A DNA stretch of 64,000 nt from Rhodoferax sp. OV413 (GTDB lineage: Bacteria; Pseudomonadota; Gammaproteobacteria; Burkholderiales; Burkholderiaceae_C). The notes under the pieces were generated by a model. The model was not told the origin of the DNA. It did no database searches and was given only the letters and a program-made list of their open reading frames with translations. The DNA lies in assembly GCF_900104385.1 (NCBI RefSeq), contig NZ_FNJA01000003.1, forward strand, positions 248,001 to 312,000. The letters are read 5' to 3'. Position numbers and translations under genes: made by a program. This document shows positions 20,583-30,545 of this stretch, in pieces (position 1 is the first letter of the stretch; each line of letters begins with the position of its first letter).

Positions 20583-21893
20583 ATGAAGTTAGCAGATAAC
20601 AAAGCCACCCTGTCGTTCAGTAACGGCAGCCCGAGTGTGGATCTACCGGTGTACCAGGGCAACGTGGGGCCGGATGTCGTGGATATCCGCAAGCTCTATG
20701 CCCAGACCGGCATGTTCACCTACGACCCGGGTTTCCTGTCCACCGCCTCGTGTCAATCCGCCATCACCTACATCGATGGCGACAAGGGCGAGTTGCTGTA
20801 CCGCGGCTACCCCATCGAGCAGCTGGCCACCAACTGCGACTTCATGGAAACCTGCCACCTGCTGCTGTACGGTGAGCTGCCCAACCCCACACAAAAAGCC
20901 GACTTCACCAAGCTCGTGACCAACCACACCATGGTCAACGAGCAGATGCAGTTCTTCCTGCGCGGTTTCCGCCGTGATGCCCACCCGATGGCCATCATGA
21001 CCGGCCTGGTCGGCGCCCTGTCGGCCTTCTACCACGACAGCACCGACATCACGAACCCACAGCACCGTGAAATCGCCGCGATCCGCCTGATCGCCAAGAT
21101 GCCAACGCTGGTGGCCATGGCCTACAAGTACACCATCGGCCAGCCCTACATGTACCCGAAGAACAACCTGAGCTACGCAGGCAACTTCTTGCACATGATG
21201 TTTGCCACGCCCTGCGAAGAATATGTCGTCAGCCCGGTGCTGGAACGCGCGCTGGACCGCATCTTCACGCTGCACGCCGACCACGAGCAAAACGCCTCCA
21301 CCTCGACCGTGCGCCTGTGCGGCTCGTCGGGCACCAACCCGTTCGCGGCGATTGCTGCCGGCGTAGCCTGCCTCTGGGGCCCAGCCCACGGCGGCGCCAA
21401 TGAAGCCTGCCTGAACATGCTGACCGACATCCAGAAGATGGGCGGCGTGGCCAAGGTTGGCGAGTTCATGGAAAAGGTCAAGGACAAGAACTCCGGCGTC
21501 AAGCTGATGGGTTTTGGCCACCGCGTGTACAAGAACTACGACCCGCGCGCCAAGCTGATGCAAGAGACCTGCAAGGAAGTGCTGGCCGAGCTGGGCCTGG
21601 AAAACGACCCACTGTTCAAGCTGGCCATGGCGCTGGAAAAGATCGCCCTGGAAGACGACTACTTCGTGTCGCGCAAGCTCTACCCGAACGTCGACTTCTA
21701 CTCCGGCATCGTGCAGCGCGCCATCGGCATCCCGACTCCGCTGTTCACCGCTGTGTTCGCCCTGGCCCGCACCTCGGGCTGGATCGCCCAGCTGAATGAA
21801 ATGATCGGCGACCCCGAGTACAAGATCGGCCGCCCACGCCAGCTGTTCACCGGCTCCGAAAAGCGCGACGTCAAGCCTATCGCCACGCGCTAA
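20583..21893 (+). CDS. gltA: Citrate synthase (type II)
   Basis: 436 residues, the size of the hexameric Gram-negative enzyme regulated by NADH. The catalytic histidines are in [20 protein letters not shown] and [17 protein letters not shown], and the catalytic aspartate follows in the C-terminal part ([16 protein letters not shown]). It condenses oxaloacetate with acetyl-CoA. AAAGGG precedes ATG. It ends the sdh operon at a clear terminator. Confidence 0.98.
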   Translation: MKLADNKATLSFSNGSPSVDLPVYQGNVGPDVVDIRKLYAQTGMFTYDPGFLSTASCQSAITYIDGDKGELLYRGYPIEQLATNCDFMETCHLLLYGELPNPTQKADFTKLVTNHTMVNEQMQFFLRGFRRDAHPMAIMTGLVGALSAFYHDSTDITNPQHREIAAIRLIAKMPTLVAMAYKYTIGQPYMYPKNNLSYAGNFLHMMFATPCEEYVVSPVLERALDRIFTLHADHEQNASTSTVRLCGSSGTNPFAAIAAGVACLWGPAHGGANEACLNMLTDIQKMGGVAKVGEFMEKVKDKNSGVKLMGFGHRVYKNYDPRAKLMQETCKEVLAELGLENDPLFKLAMALEKIALEDDYFVSRKLYPNVDFYSGIVQRAIGIPTPLFTAVFALARTSGWIAQLNEMIGDPEYKIGRPRQLFTGSEKRDVKPIATR

Positions 21894-21910
21894 GCCGCCC
21901 GGCCCCCAAG

Positions 21911-21942
21911 AACCCGCCCGCAGCAGTGCCGGCGGGTTTTTT
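21911..21942 (+). terminator. Intrinsic terminator after gltA
   Basis: AACCCGCC (21911-21918) pairs with GGCGGGTT (21931-21938), followed by a run of six T from 21937 to 21942. It ends the sdhCDAB-sdhE-gltA transcript 18 bp past the stop. Confidence 0.9.
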
Positions 21943-21965
21943 CATGCTCGAACGCATTGCTACAT

Positions 21966-22021
21966 TTTAAATAGCTGCTAGCGCAGGCAGTATCTGGGCT
22001 AGAGCCCTAAAACCTATAAAT
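21966..22021. repeat. Dispersed TAGCTGCTAGCGCA palindrome, copy 1
   Basis: AT-flanked element with AATAGCTGCTAGCGCA on the left and GGCTAGAGCCCT plus a TATAAATT tail on the right. It belongs to the same family as the elements at 25318, 46685, 48058 and 49176. It lies between the gltA terminator and the LysR gene, about 100 bp before the LysR start; the rest of that interval holds no other clear feature. Confidence 0.75.
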
Positions 22022-22127
22022 TCACCGGTTGTTGGTAACGATGGCTGGCATCGCCATTTCAGATGGCAAACAGCAATTAAAAGCGAGAAAATACCCAAGC
22101 CATCGCACCAGACGATGACCCACCCCG

Positions 22128-23048
22128 ATGCAACCCACTGAACGCAACTTCGCCCGCCGCATGGACCTGACCTCGCTACAGCTGTTTGTCGCGGTGTGCG
22201 AGCTCGGCAGCATAGGCAGGGCGGCGGAACGCGAGTTCATCGCCGCATCGGCCGTCAGCAAGCGTCTGAGCGACCTGGAAGCCACCCTGGCCACGCCGCT
22301 GCTGGTGCGACATACCCGCGGTGTCGACCTGACCCCGGCCGGCGAGAGCCTGCTGCACCATGCGCGCTCCATGCTCTACAGCCTGGAGAAGATGCAGGGC
22401 GAGCTCAGCGAATACGCGTTCGGCGTGCGCGGCCATGTGCGCATCCACGCCAGCATCTCGGCCGTGGTGCAGTTCCTGCCCGAAGACCTGGGCGCCTTCA
22501 TCCGCGAGCATGCGCAGGTGAAGATCGACCTGGAGGAGCACCTGAGCTCCGAAGTCGTGCGCGCAGTGCAGGAAGGCGCGGCCGACCTGGGCATCTGCAA
22601 TACCGCCGACGGCGTGGGCGCGCTGCAGACCCGGCCCTATCGGCAAGACAATTTGGTATTAATAGTGCCTGCAGAGCATATTCTGTCTGCGCAAGCTGCT
22701 ATACATTTTGAAAAAACTCTGGATTTCGACCATGTGGGCCTGCAGGCCACCAGCTCGATCTACCTGGCGATGCACCGCGCCGCCGCCGAACAGGGCCGCA
22801 GCATCAAGCTGCGCATCCATGTGGCCGGCCTCGACGCGATGTGCCGCATGATTGCCAACGGCCTGGGCATCGGTGTGATGCCGCAGCGCGCCTTCGAGCT
22901 GATGCATGGCACCGGCCAGCTGGTCGCCGTGCCCCTGAAAGACCCCTGGGCCACGCGCCAGATTGAGCTGGTGGCGCGCGATTTCTCCACCCTACCCGTC
23001 ACAGCGCGGCTGCTGCTGGACCACCTCAGCCCCCGCCCAGAAGCATAA
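22128..23048 (+). CDS. LysR family transcriptional regulator
   Basis: 306 residues. The helix-turn-helix is near the N-terminus: [20 protein letters not shown] and [16 protein letters not shown], then the effector domain. A second ATG at 22161 is an equally good start; neither has a strong ribosome-binding site. It is 26 bp upstream of leuC in the same direction, so it may control leucine genes, but that is positional. Codons near residues 177-196 (22657-22716) are strikingly AT-rich and resemble the dispersed palindrome, though the frame is kept. Confidence 0.9.
   Translation: MQPTERNFARRMDLTSLQLFVAVCELGSIGRAAEREFIAASAVSKRLSDLEATLATPLLVRHTRGVDLTPAGESLLHHARSMLYSLEKMQGELSEYAFGVRGHVRIHASISAVVQFLPEDLGAFIREHAQVKIDLEEHLSSEVVRAVQEGAADLGICNTADGVGALQTRPYRQDNLVLIVPAEHILSAQAAIHFEKTLDFDHVGLQATSSIYLAMHRAAAEQGRSIKLRIHVAGLDAMCRMIANGLGIGVMPQRAFELMHGTGQLVAVPLKDPWATRQIELVARDFSTLPVTARLLLDHLSPRPEA
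22657..22716. repeat. Repeat-like patch inside the LysR gene
   Basis: On the minus strand the patch contains TATAGCAGCTTGCGCA followed 20 bp later by an ATTAAT tail, resembling the intergenic palindromes in core and AT flanks. It is translated in frame as part of [17 protein letters not shown]. Base composition drops sharply against the neighbouring GC-rich codons. The match is by eye. Confidence 0.5.
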
Positions 23049-23074
23049 AATTGAATTCCACGAAAGAAGCACCC

Positions 23075-24496
23075 ATGGCACGCACTCTGTACGACAAGAT
23101 CTGGGACGAACACGTCGTCCACACCGAAGACGATGGCACGACCATCCTCTACATCGACCGCCACCTGGTCCATGAAGTGACCAGTCCGCAGGCTTTTGAA
23201 GGCCTGCGCCAGGCCGGCCGTAAGGTCTGGCGCATCAGCTCCATCGTCGCCACTGCTGACCACAACACGCCCACCACCGGCTGGGAGCTGGGCTACGACG
23301 GCATCACCGACCCGATCAGTAAAGAGCAGATCACCACGCTGGACGCCAACATCGCCGAATCCGGCTCGGCGGCCTACTTCCCGTTCATGTCCAAACGCCA
23401 GGGCATCGTGCACGTCATCGGCCCTGAAAATGGCGCCACGCTACCGGGCATGACCGTGGTCTGCGGCGACTCGCACACCTCCACCCACGGCGCATTTGGC
23501 GCGCTGGCCCACGGCATCGGCACCAGCGAAGTCGAGCATGTGATGGCCACGCAAACCCTGCTGGCCAAGAAGGCCAAGAACATGCTGGTCAAGGTAGAAG
23601 GCACGCTGCCCAAGGGCTGCGGCGGCAAGGACATCGTGCTGGCCATCATCGGCAAGATCGGCACCGCGGGCGGCACCGGCTACACCATCGAATTTGCCGG
23701 CGCAGCCATCCGCGCGCTGAGCATGGAAGGCCGCATGACGGTCTGCAACATGGCCATCGAAGCCGGCGCCCGCGCCGGCCTGGTGGCGGTGGACGAAAAG
23801 ACCATCCACTACGTCAAAGGCCGTTTGCTGGCCCCCAAAGGTGTTGAATTTGATGCCGCTGCCGCCTATTGGCGTACCCTGCACAGCGACCCCGGCGCGC
23901 ATTTCGACGCCGTGGTCGAGCTGGACGCCAGCCAGATCATTCCGCAAGTCACCTGGGGTACCTCGCCCGAAATGGTGCTGGGCATCGACGGCTTTGTTCC
24001 CGATCCCGAAAAGGAAAAAGACAGCAACAAGCGCGGCGCCATCGAGCGCGCACTGACCTATATGAACCTGGAGCCCGGCAAGGCGCTGAACGACATCTTC
24101 GTCGACAAGGTGTTCATCGGTTCCTGCACCAACAGCCGCATCGAAGACATGCGCGAAGCCGCGGCCGTGGTCAAAAGCCTGGGTCAGAAAATCGCCAAGA
24201 ACATCAAGCTGGCGATGGTCGTACCGGGCTCCGGCCTGGTGAAAGAACAGGCCGAGCGCGAAGGCCTGGACAAGATCTTCATCGCCGCCGGCTTCGAGTG
24301 GCGCGAACCCGGCTGTTCGATGTGCCTGGCCATGAATTCTGACAAACTAGAGCCTGGTGAGCGCTGCGCGTCCACCAGCAACCGCAACTTTGAAGGCCGC
24401 CAGGGTGCGGGAGGTCGCACGCACCTGGTCAGCCCGGCCATGGCGGCGGCAGCCGCCGTACATGGCCACTTCGTCGATGTTCGTCAATTCGCCTGA
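23075..24496 (+). CDS. leuC: 3-isopropylmalate dehydratase large subunit
   Basis: 473 residues from the ATG at 23075 ([15 protein letters not shown]), the usual start. The [4Fe-4S] cysteines are visible in [15 protein letters not shown] and [11 protein letters not shown], with another in [15 protein letters not shown]. Together with LeuD it isomerises 2-isopropylmalate to 3-isopropylmalate in leucine biosynthesis. It is followed by a small lipoprotein gene and leuD. Confidence 0.98.
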   Translation: MARTLYDKIWDEHVVHTEDDGTTILYIDRHLVHEVTSPQAFEGLRQAGRKVWRISSIVATADHNTPTTGWELGYDGITDPISKEQITTLDANIAESGSAAYFPFMSKRQGIVHVIGPENGATLPGMTVVCGDSHTSTHGAFGALAHGIGTSEVEHVMATQTLLAKKAKNMLVKVEGTLPKGCGGKDIVLAIIGKIGTAGGTGYTIEFAGAAIRALSMEGRMTVCNMAIEAGARAGLVAVDEKTIHYVKGRLLAPKGVEFDAAAAYWRTLHSDPGAHFDAVVELDASQIIPQVTWGTSPEMVLGIDGFVPDPEKEKDSNKRGAIERALTYMNLEPGKALNDIFVDKVFIGSCTNSRIEDMREAAAVVKSLGQKIAKNIKLAMVVPGSGLVKEQAEREGLDKIFIAAGFEWREPGCSMCLAMNSDKLEPGERCASTSNRNFEGRQGAGGRTHLVSPAMAAAAAVHGHFVDVRQFA

Positions 24497-24524
24497 ATCC
24501 GGGCTTTTTAATTAGGAAAAAACC

Positions 24525-24653
24525 ATGCAAAAAATCGTGTCCCTGATCGCTATCGCTTTTGTCTTCACCCTGGCTGGTTGCAACACCGTGCGCGGCGTGG
24601 GCCAGGACGTGCAAAAAGCCGGTGAAAAACTCGAAGGCGCGGCGTCAAAATAA
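24525..24653 (+). CDS. Entericidin-family small lipoprotein
   Basis: 42 codons. A lipoprotein signal ([19 protein letters not shown]) has the lipobox LAGC with the acylated cysteine at 19; the short mature part [20 protein letters not shown] is the entericidin A/B core. AGGAAAAAACC precedes ATG. The stop overlaps the leuD start (TAATG), so it is translated between the two subunits of isopropylmalate isomerase. Entericidins are small envelope lipoproteins linked to stationary-phase lysis in E. coli; whether that applies here is not known. Confidence 0.88.
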   Translation: MQKIVSLIAIAFVFTLAGCNTVRGVGQDVQKAGEKLEGAASK

Positions 24654-25309
24654 TGCAGAAATTCACCGTATTGCAGGGCCTGGTGGCCCCCATGGACCGG
24701 GAAAACGTCGACACCGATGCCATCATTCCCAAGCAGTTTCTCAAGTCGATCCGCAAGACCGGCTTTGGACAAAACCTGTTTGACGAATGGCGCTATCTGG
24801 ACGCCGGCTTTCCCGGCCAGGACCCCGCCAGCCGCAAGCCCAACCCCGATTTCGTGCTGAACCAGCCACGCTACCAGGGTGCGTCCATACTGTTGGCACG
24901 CAAGAACTTCGGCTGCGGCTCATCGCGCGAACACGCGCCCTGGGCGCTCGACCAATACGGTTTTCGCGCCATCATCGCGCCCAGCTACGCCGACATCTTC
25001 TTCAACAACAGCTTCAAGAACGGCCTGCTGCCCATCGTGCTGCCCGAACACCAGGTCGCTGAACTGTTCGACGCCTGCCTGGCCTTCCCTGGCTACCAGC
25101 TGACGGTAGACCTGGAACGCCAGGTCGTCGTCAAGCCGCAGGGCGACGAGCTGCCCTTTGACGTGCAGGCCTTCCGCAAGTACTGCCTGTTGAACGGCTT
25201 CGACGACATCGGCCTGACATTGCGCCAGTCCGACAAGATCAAGGCCTTCGAGGCTGAACGCCTGGCCACCAAACCCTGGCTGGCGCATACCTTGGTCGCT
25301 GGTACGTAA
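24653..25309 (+). CDS. leuD: 3-isopropylmalate dehydratase small subunit
   Basis: 218 residues. [15 protein letters not shown] and [18 protein letters not shown] are the swivel-domain motifs that form the substrate site with LeuC. It overlaps the entericidin gene by 1 bp. The following intergenic region is occupied by a palindromic repeat. Confidence 0.97.
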   Translation: MQKFTVLQGLVAPMDRENVDTDAIIPKQFLKSIRKTGFGQNLFDEWRYLDAGFPGQDPASRKPNPDFVLNQPRYQGASILLARKNFGCGSSREHAPWALDQYGFRAIIAPSYADIFFNNSFKNGLLPIVLPEHQVAELFDACLAFPGYQLTVDLERQVVVKPQGDELPFDVQAFRKYCLLNGFDDIGLTLRQSDKIKAFEAERLATKPWLAHTLVAGT

Positions 25310-25317
25310 TACCGTCG

Positions 25318-25381
25318 AGCTATCAATTCAATAGCTGCTAGCGCATATAGAACCTGCGCTAGCGGCCTATTTCTTATAAAT
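25318..25381. repeat. Dispersed TAGCTGCTAGCGCA palindrome, copy 2 (best symmetric copy)
   Basis: Left arm AATAGCTGCTAGCGCA (25330-25345) and right arm TGCGCTAGCGGCCTATT (25355-25371) form a long stem around a 9-nt loop. AT-rich ends flank it, and the right tail TTATAAATTTC stops 6 bp before the leuB ATG. The element fills the whole leuD-leuB gap, leaving no purine-rich ribosome-binding site for leuB. Confidence 0.85.
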
Positions 25382-25387
25382 TTCTTT

Positions 25388-26485
25388 ATGACTTCCATGA
25401 AAATTGCAGTCCTTCCCGGTGATGGCATCGGCACCGAAATCGTCGCCGAGGCCATCAAGGTACTGGAGGTGCTGGACCTGCCGTTCGAAATGGAATCGGC
25501 CTTGGTCGGCGGCACCGCCTATGACGCCCACGGCCACCCGCTGCCCGAAGCCACGCTGAAGCTGGCCAAAGAAGCCGATGCCGTGCTGTTCGGCGCCGTC
25601 GGCGACTGGAAGTACGACAAGCTGGAACGCCAGTTCCGCCCCGAGCAAGCCATCCTGGGCCTGCGCAAGAACCTGGGCCTGTTCGCCAACTTCCGCCCGG
25701 CCATCTGCTACGAGCAGCTGGTCAGCGCCTCCAGCCTCAAGCCCGAGCTGGTCTCCGGCCTGGACATCCTGATCATCCGCGAACTCACTGGCGACATCTA
25801 CTTTGGCCAGCCCCGCGGCCGCCGTATCGCGGTGGACGGACACTTCCCCGGCGCGGAAGAAGCCTTCGACACCATGCGCTACAGCCGCCCAGAGATCGAG
25901 CGCATCGCCCACGTCGCCTTCCAGGCTGCCCGCAAGCGCAACAAGCGCGTGACCAGCGTGGACAAAAACAATGTGCTGGAAACCTCGCAGCTGTGGAAAG
26001 ACGTGATGGTCGAGATCGGCACCCAGTACCCGGACGTGGCGCTGGACCACATGCTGGTCGACAACGCCGCCATGCAGCTGGTCAAGGCCCCCAAGAGCTT
26101 CGACGTGATCGTCACCGGCAATATGTTCGGCGACATCCTGTCCGACGAGGCTTCGATGCTCACCGGTTCCATCGGCATGCTGCCATCCGCCAGCCTGAAC
26201 GCGCAGAACCAGGGCCTGTACGAGCCCAGCCACGGCAGTGCCCCCGACATCGCCGGCAAAGGCGTGGCCAATCCATTGGCTACAATACTGTCCGCTGCCA
26301 TGATGTTACGTTTCTCCCTCCAACAAGCCGACGCTGCCGACCGTATCGAGTCCGCAGTGCAATCCGTGCTGGCTGCAGGCCTGAGAACACCGGACATCTA
26401 CTCGGCAGGCACGACCAAGGTCGGCACCCAGCAAATGGGCGATGCCGTCGTGGCTGCCATTACCAAGACGACCATTAAAGGCTAA
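25388..26485 (+). CDS. leuB: 3-isopropylmalate dehydrogenase
   Basis: 365 residues (or 362 from the second ATG at 25397). [15 protein letters not shown] is the nucleotide-binding start, [14 protein letters not shown] and the metal site [20 protein letters not shown] are intact. It oxidatively decarboxylates 3-isopropylmalate with NAD. The leader directly upstream is a dispersed repeat and no Shine-Dalgarno sequence is visible, so initiation may rely on AT-rich leader sequence or coupling. Confidence 0.97.
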   Translation: MTSMKIAVLPGDGIGTEIVAEAIKVLEVLDLPFEMESALVGGTAYDAHGHPLPEATLKLAKEADAVLFGAVGDWKYDKLERQFRPEQAILGLRKNLGLFANFRPAICYEQLVSASSLKPELVSGLDILIIRELTGDIYFGQPRGRRIAVDGHFPGAEEAFDTMRYSRPEIERIAHVAFQAARKRNKRVTSVDKNNVLETSQLWKDVMVEIGTQYPDVALDHMLVDNAAMQLVKAPKSFDVIVTGNMFGDILSDEASMLTGSIGMLPSASLNAQNQGLYEPSHGSAPDIAGKGVANPLATILSAAMMLRFSLQQADAADRIESAVQSVLAAGLRTPDIYSAGTTKVGTQQMGDAVVAAITKTTIKG

Positions 26486-26509
26486 GACTTAGCCCGGTTC
26501 GTCACGCCC

Positions 26510-26532
26510 CTCCCGGCCCGACGAGCCGGGAG
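26510..26532 (+). terminator. Hairpin between leuB and asd
   Basis: CTCCCGGC (26510-26517) pairs with GCCGGGAG (26525-26532) around a 7-nt loop. The T-run TTTTTC follows only 15 bases later, so this is a weak or partial terminator, or an attenuating hairpin before asd. Confidence 0.4.
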
Positions 26533-26565
26533 AAGAGAAATCAATTTTTCTGAAAGGGCAATGTG

Positions 26566-27702
26566 ATGAAGGTAGGTAATCTCGTAGGTTTGGTGGGCTG
26601 GCGCGGCATGGTCGGCTCGGTGCTGATGGACCGCATGCAGGCCGAGGGCGACTTCGGCCTGATCGAGCCGATGTTCTTCTCCACCTCGAACGCCGGTGGC
26701 AAGGCCCCCGCGCAAGCCAAGAACGAAACCACGCTGCAAGACGCGTACAACATCGAGGCGCTGAAGCGCTGCGACATCATCCTGACCGCCCAGGGCGGCG
26801 ACTACACCTCCGAGGTCTACCCCAAGCTGCGCGCTGCCGGCTGGAACGGCCACTGGATCGACGCGGCCTCGACGCTGCGCATGAACGACGACGCCATCAT
26901 CGTGCTGGACCCGGTGAACCTGCCGGTGATCAAGAACGCCTTGGCCAAGGGCGGCAAGAACTGGATCGGCGGCAACTGCACCGTCAGCTGCATGCTGATG
27001 GGCGTGGGCGCGCTGTACAAGGCCGGTCTGGTCGAGTGGATGACCAGCATGACCTACCAGGCTGCCTCCGGCGGTGGTGCCCAGCACATGCGCGAGCTGC
27101 TGACGCAGTTCGGCACGCTGAACGCCGAAGTACGCACCCTGCTGGACGACCCCAAGTCGGCCATCCTGGAAATCGACCGCAAGGTACTGGCCAAGCAGCA
27201 GAACCTGTCTGCCGCCGAGATCGCCAACTTCGGCGCGCCGCTGGGTGGATCGCTGATCCCCTGGATCGACAAGGACCTGGGCGACGGCTCCAGCAAGGAA
27301 GAATGGAAGGGCGGCGCCGAAACCAACAAGATCCTCGGCCAAGGCCCAGGCTTCGGTACCGCCATCACGCCAGTCGACGGCTTCTGCGTGCGCGTCGGTG
27401 CCATGCGCTGCCACAGCCAGGCGCTGACCTTCAAGCTGAAGAAAGACGTACCGCTGGCCGACATCGAAGCCATGATCGCCCAAGACAACGAATGGGTGCG
27501 CGTGGTGCCGAATACCCGTGAAGCCACGGTGAAAGACCTGACGCCGGTGTCCGTGACCGGCACCATGGGTATCCCGGTCGGCCGCCTGCGCAAGCTGGCG
27601 ATGGGCCCCGAGTACCTGGGCGCGTTCACTATTGGCGACCAACTCTTGTGGGGCGCGGCCGAACCGCTGCGCCGCATGCTGCGCATTTTGCTGGACGCGT
27701 AA
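26566..27702 (+). CDS. asd: Aspartate-semialdehyde dehydrogenase
   Basis: 378 residues from the ATG at 26566, 7 bases after AAAGGG; a GTG one codon earlier and an ATG at 26561 that is immediately stopped also exist. [18 protein letters not shown] is the NADP-binding loop and [16 protein letters not shown] contains the catalytic cysteine. It makes aspartate semialdehyde for lysine, threonine, methionine and cell wall synthesis. The order leuB-asd-fimV-truA is typical for Burkholderiales. Confidence 0.98.
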   Translation: MKVGNLVGLVGWRGMVGSVLMDRMQAEGDFGLIEPMFFSTSNAGGKAPAQAKNETTLQDAYNIEALKRCDIILTAQGGDYTSEVYPKLRAAGWNGHWIDAASTLRMNDDAIIVLDPVNLPVIKNALAKGGKNWIGGNCTVSCMLMGVGALYKAGLVEWMTSMTYQAASGGGAQHMRELLTQFGTLNAEVRTLLDDPKSAILEIDRKVLAKQQNLSAAEIANFGAPLGGSLIPWIDKDLGDGSSKEEWKGGAETNKILGQGPGFGTAITPVDGFCVRVGAMRCHSQALTFKLKKDVPLADIEAMIAQDNEWVRVVPNTREATVKDLTPVSVTGTMGIPVGRLRKLAMGPEYLGAFTIGDQLLWGAAEPLRRMLRILLDA

Positions 27703-27720
27703 GCTCTGATACTTTGATTT

Positions 27721-27746
27721 ACAACCTGCCGCCATTGGCAGGTTGT
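27721..27746 (+). terminator. Hairpin after asd
   Basis: ACAACCTGCC (27721-27730) pairs perfectly with GGCAGGTTGT (27737-27746) around a 6-nt loop, 18 bp past the stop and followed by the T-containing TGTCGTTTGG. It probably ends the leu-asd transcript before fimV. Confidence 0.7.
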
Positions 27747-27884
27747 TGTCGTTTGGTAACATGTAACCCATTGCAACACCGCGGAAATGCGGTGCTCAAC
27801 CGTGAAAGCCTACATCAGCTTGTCAGCCTAAGACATTGATGCTATGGTACTTTTTCCTATCTTAGTGTCGTAGTGCATGCCCGA

Positions 27885-30467
27885 ATGATGAACAAGAATT
27901 TGCCGGTTGACCGCGCCCCAAGCCCTCTTCGTTGCATGACAGCGTTGCGTGGCTGGAAGACATCTGCCGTGACTGCAGCGGTAACTGCGACACTTCTTGG
28001 CCTGGCCAGTAGCCAGGCCATGGCGCTTTCGCTGGGACGCATGACCGTGCTGTCTGGCCTGGGTGAACCCTTGCGGGCCGAGATCGAGCTCCCCGACATC
28101 ACCCCCGAAGAAGCCAGCAGCCTCAAACCCGAGGTTGCGCCGGCAGAAGCCTTCCGCGCGGCAGGCCTGGAATACAACTCGGCGCTGGCCGACCTGCGCA
28201 TCGTGCTGCAGCGCCGCCCCGATGGCCGCTCGCTGCTGCGCATCAATACCAACCGGGCCGTCAGCGACCCGTTTCTCGACTTGATTTTGCAGGTCAACTG
28301 GTCGTCGGGCCGCATCGTCCGCGACTACACCATTCTGCTGGACCCGCCCAGCATGCGCCAACCGCCGGCAGCCGTTACCACGGCACCGCAAGTGCCGCTA
28401 CCAGCGCCAGCTGCCGCGGCCCGGCCCGTGGCACCTGCAGCGCCCGTGGCTGCGGCCGAGGCTCCAGTGGCTCGCACACCGCCCGCTCCGCGGGCCGCTG
28501 CCGCCCCGGCGCCAGCTCCAGCAGCCAAGCCCGCCGCCAGCAACGGACAGGTCACGGTCAAGCCCGGCGACACCGCGAGCAAGATCGTTGCTGCAGCCAA
28601 GCCCGCCAATATTTCGCTCGACCAGATGCTGGTCGCGCTGCTGCGCGCCAACCCGAATGCCTTTATCAACGGCAACGTCAACCGCATGCGTACCGGTGCG
28701 GTGCTGGACCTGCCCGACAGCACCCAAGCTGGCGCCACACCTCCGGTGGAGGCAACACAGATCATCAATGCCCAAAGCCGCGACTTCAACGCTTTCCGCG
28801 GCAAGTTGGCCGGCAGCGTGCCATCGGTGCAAACCGCCGGCGCAGATCGCAAGGCCAGCGGCAAGGTGCAAGCCGAGATCGACGAGAAAAAGCCTTCTGC
28901 AGCCACGCCCGACAAGCTGACCTTGTCCAAAGGCGCTCTCAAGAACAAAGCTGCCGAAGACAAGATTGCCCGCGAAAAAGCCGACCAGGAAGCCGCCACC
29001 CGGGTAGCCGAGCTGTCCAAGAACATCAACGAGCTGAACAAGCTGGGCGCGTCCTCCGCAGCGGTTGCCGCCAGTGCGGCCAGCGCCCCCGTGGCAGCGC
29101 CAACGGTTCCTGTAGCAGTAGCGCCACCACCTGCCGCTGCCAGCGAACCCGCACCCGTTGCATCCGCCGCCGCATCCGCACCGGCCATGGCCGAGCCTGC
29201 AGCCTCCGCCGTTCCCGCCGCCCCGATAGCTTCGGCACCGGCCAGCGCAGTCCCGCCCCCTCCTCCACCGCCTGTCGATGATTCCACCGACTGGATGGAA
29301 ATGCTGCGCGAGAACCAGTTGGTACTGGGTGGCGCCGCCCTGTTGGCACTGCTGGGTGGCTTCGGCCTGTACAGCGCGCGCAAGCGCAAGGAATCGGCCG
29401 CTGCAGACAGCTCCTTCCTGGAAAGCCGCATGCAAGCGGACTCGTTCTTTGGTGCCAGCGGTGGCCAGCGTATCGACACCAATGCAGACGACGCCCCCGC
29501 GTCCTCTATGTCGTATTCGCCCAGCCAACTGGATGCCGGCAGCGACGTAGACCCGATTGCAGAAGCCGACGTCTACCTCGCCTATGGCCGGGATTTGCAG
29601 GCCGAGGAGATCCTCAAGGAAGCCTTGCGCACCAACCCGGATCGCGTAGCCATCCACGCCAAGCTGCTGGAAATCTACGCCAAGCGCCGCGATGTTGCCA
29701 ACTTCGGCGGCCTGGCCGCCGTTGCCCACGAACTGACCGACGGCCAAGGCCCGGAATGGGAGCGGATTGCCGCCATGGGCCGCGACCTGGACCCCGACAA
29801 TCGATTGTTCCAATCCAGCGCCCAAGGCTTGGCCGCAGCTGCGGTAGCCAGCCCGGCCTGGATGGAAGACCTGGAAGCCGGCAATACCACCCAGCAAGCC
29901 GATCCGGACTCGGAACTCCCAGCCAATAACCTGGACCTGGATCTGGACCTGGACTTCTTGAACAGCGAACTGCCTGCAGATGCAGCGCCCACCGCCCAGG
30001 ATGCACCCATACAGCCTATCCAACCCACGGTCGACAACGTCGCCTCGCTGACGGTACCAGCCGCCCTGGACCTGCCTGGCTCCGGTGCGGAGATGGACTT
30101 TGACGGACTGGACTTCGACCTGGATCTCAGCACCGCCGCTGGCCCGCTGGCGGCGCCTGCTGCGGCCCCGGCAGCACCTGCCAGCCCTGTGGCTGCAGCG
30201 GCACCTGCCAATGACACGGGTCCCATCGAATTCGACCTGGGCTCTTTGTCGCTCGACCTGGACGAGGTGCCGCCCGCTGAAGCTGCTGCAGCCCCGGTGG
30301 AAGAAATCGACGAAGGCGATCCTTTGGCCACCAAGCTGTCGCTGGCCGAGGAGTTCAACTCTATCGGTGACGAAGACGGCGCACGGGCGCTGGCCGAAGA
30401 AGTGCTGGAAGAAGCTACCGGCGCCCTGCGCGCCAAAGCCCAGAAATTCCTGGCCAGCCTGTCTTGA
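27885..30467 (+). CDS. fimV: FimV-like pilus assembly/polar hub protein
   Basis: About 860 residues; ATG at 27885 or 27888, with a GTG at 27873. After a signal segment (TAAVTATLLGLASSQAMAL) comes the FimV N-terminal domain (LSLGRMTVLSGLGEPLRAEI), a LysM-type peptidoglycan-binding region near 225-285, Ala/Pro-rich linkers, one membrane helix (VLGGAALLALLGGFGLYSA) near 485, then an acidic cytoplasmic part with TPR-like segment and Asp-Leu repeats, ending with the FimV C-terminal domain (LAEEFNSIGDEDGARALAEE). FimV anchors to peptidoglycan and organises polar type IV pilus proteins. The typical location between asd and truA supports the call. Confidence 0.93.
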   Translation: MMNKNLPVDRAPSPLRCMTALRGWKTSAVTAAVTATLLGLASSQAMALSLGRMTVLSGLGEPLRAEIELPDITPEEASSLKPEVAPAEAFRAAGLEYNSALADLRIVLQRRPDGRSLLRINTNRAVSDPFLDLILQVNWSSGRIVRDYTILLDPPSMRQPPAAVTTAPQVPLPAPAAAARPVAPAAPVAAAEAPVARTPPAPRAAAAPAPAPAAKPAASNGQVTVKPGDTASKIVAAAKPANISLDQMLVALLRANPNAFINGNVNRMRTGAVLDLPDSTQAGATPPVEATQIINAQSRDFNAFRGKLAGSVPSVQTAGADRKASGKVQAEIDEKKPSAATPDKLTLSKGALKNKAAEDKIAREKADQEAATRVAELSKNINELNKLGASSAAVAASAASAPVAAPTVPVAVAPPPAAASEPAPVASAAASAPAMAEPAASAVPAAPIASAPASAVPPPPPPPVDDSTDWMEMLRENQLVLGGAALLALLGGFGLYSARKRKESAAADSSFLESRMQADSFFGASGGQRIDTNADDAPASSMSYSPSQLDAGSDVDPIAEADVYLAYGRDLQAEEILKEALRTNPDRVAIHAKLLEIYAKRRDVANFGGLAAVAHELTDGQGPEWERIAAMGRDLDPDNRLFQSSAQGLAAAAVASPAWMEDLEAGNTTQQADPDSELPANNLDLDLDLDFLNSELPADAAPTAQDAPIQPIQPTVDNVASLTVPAALDLPGSGAEMDFDGLDFDLDLSTAAGPLAAPAAAPAAPASPVAAAAPANDTGPIEFDLGSLSLDLDEVPPAEAAAAPVEEIDEGDPLATKLSLAEEFNSIGDEDGARALAEEVLEEATGALRAKAQKFLASLS

Positions 30468-30545
30468 TGTGCGGCCCTTTTTTGCTCTGGACGCGGAGCG
30501 TCCCGGAGCAAGGGGCTTACTCCATACCTGCCGTGGGAGCATGCC

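Noticed and set aside
28398-30542. A 714-codon Gly/Arg-rich frame opposite fimV
   Set aside because: Low-complexity mirror of an Ala/Pro-rich gene; no ribosome-binding site or family features.
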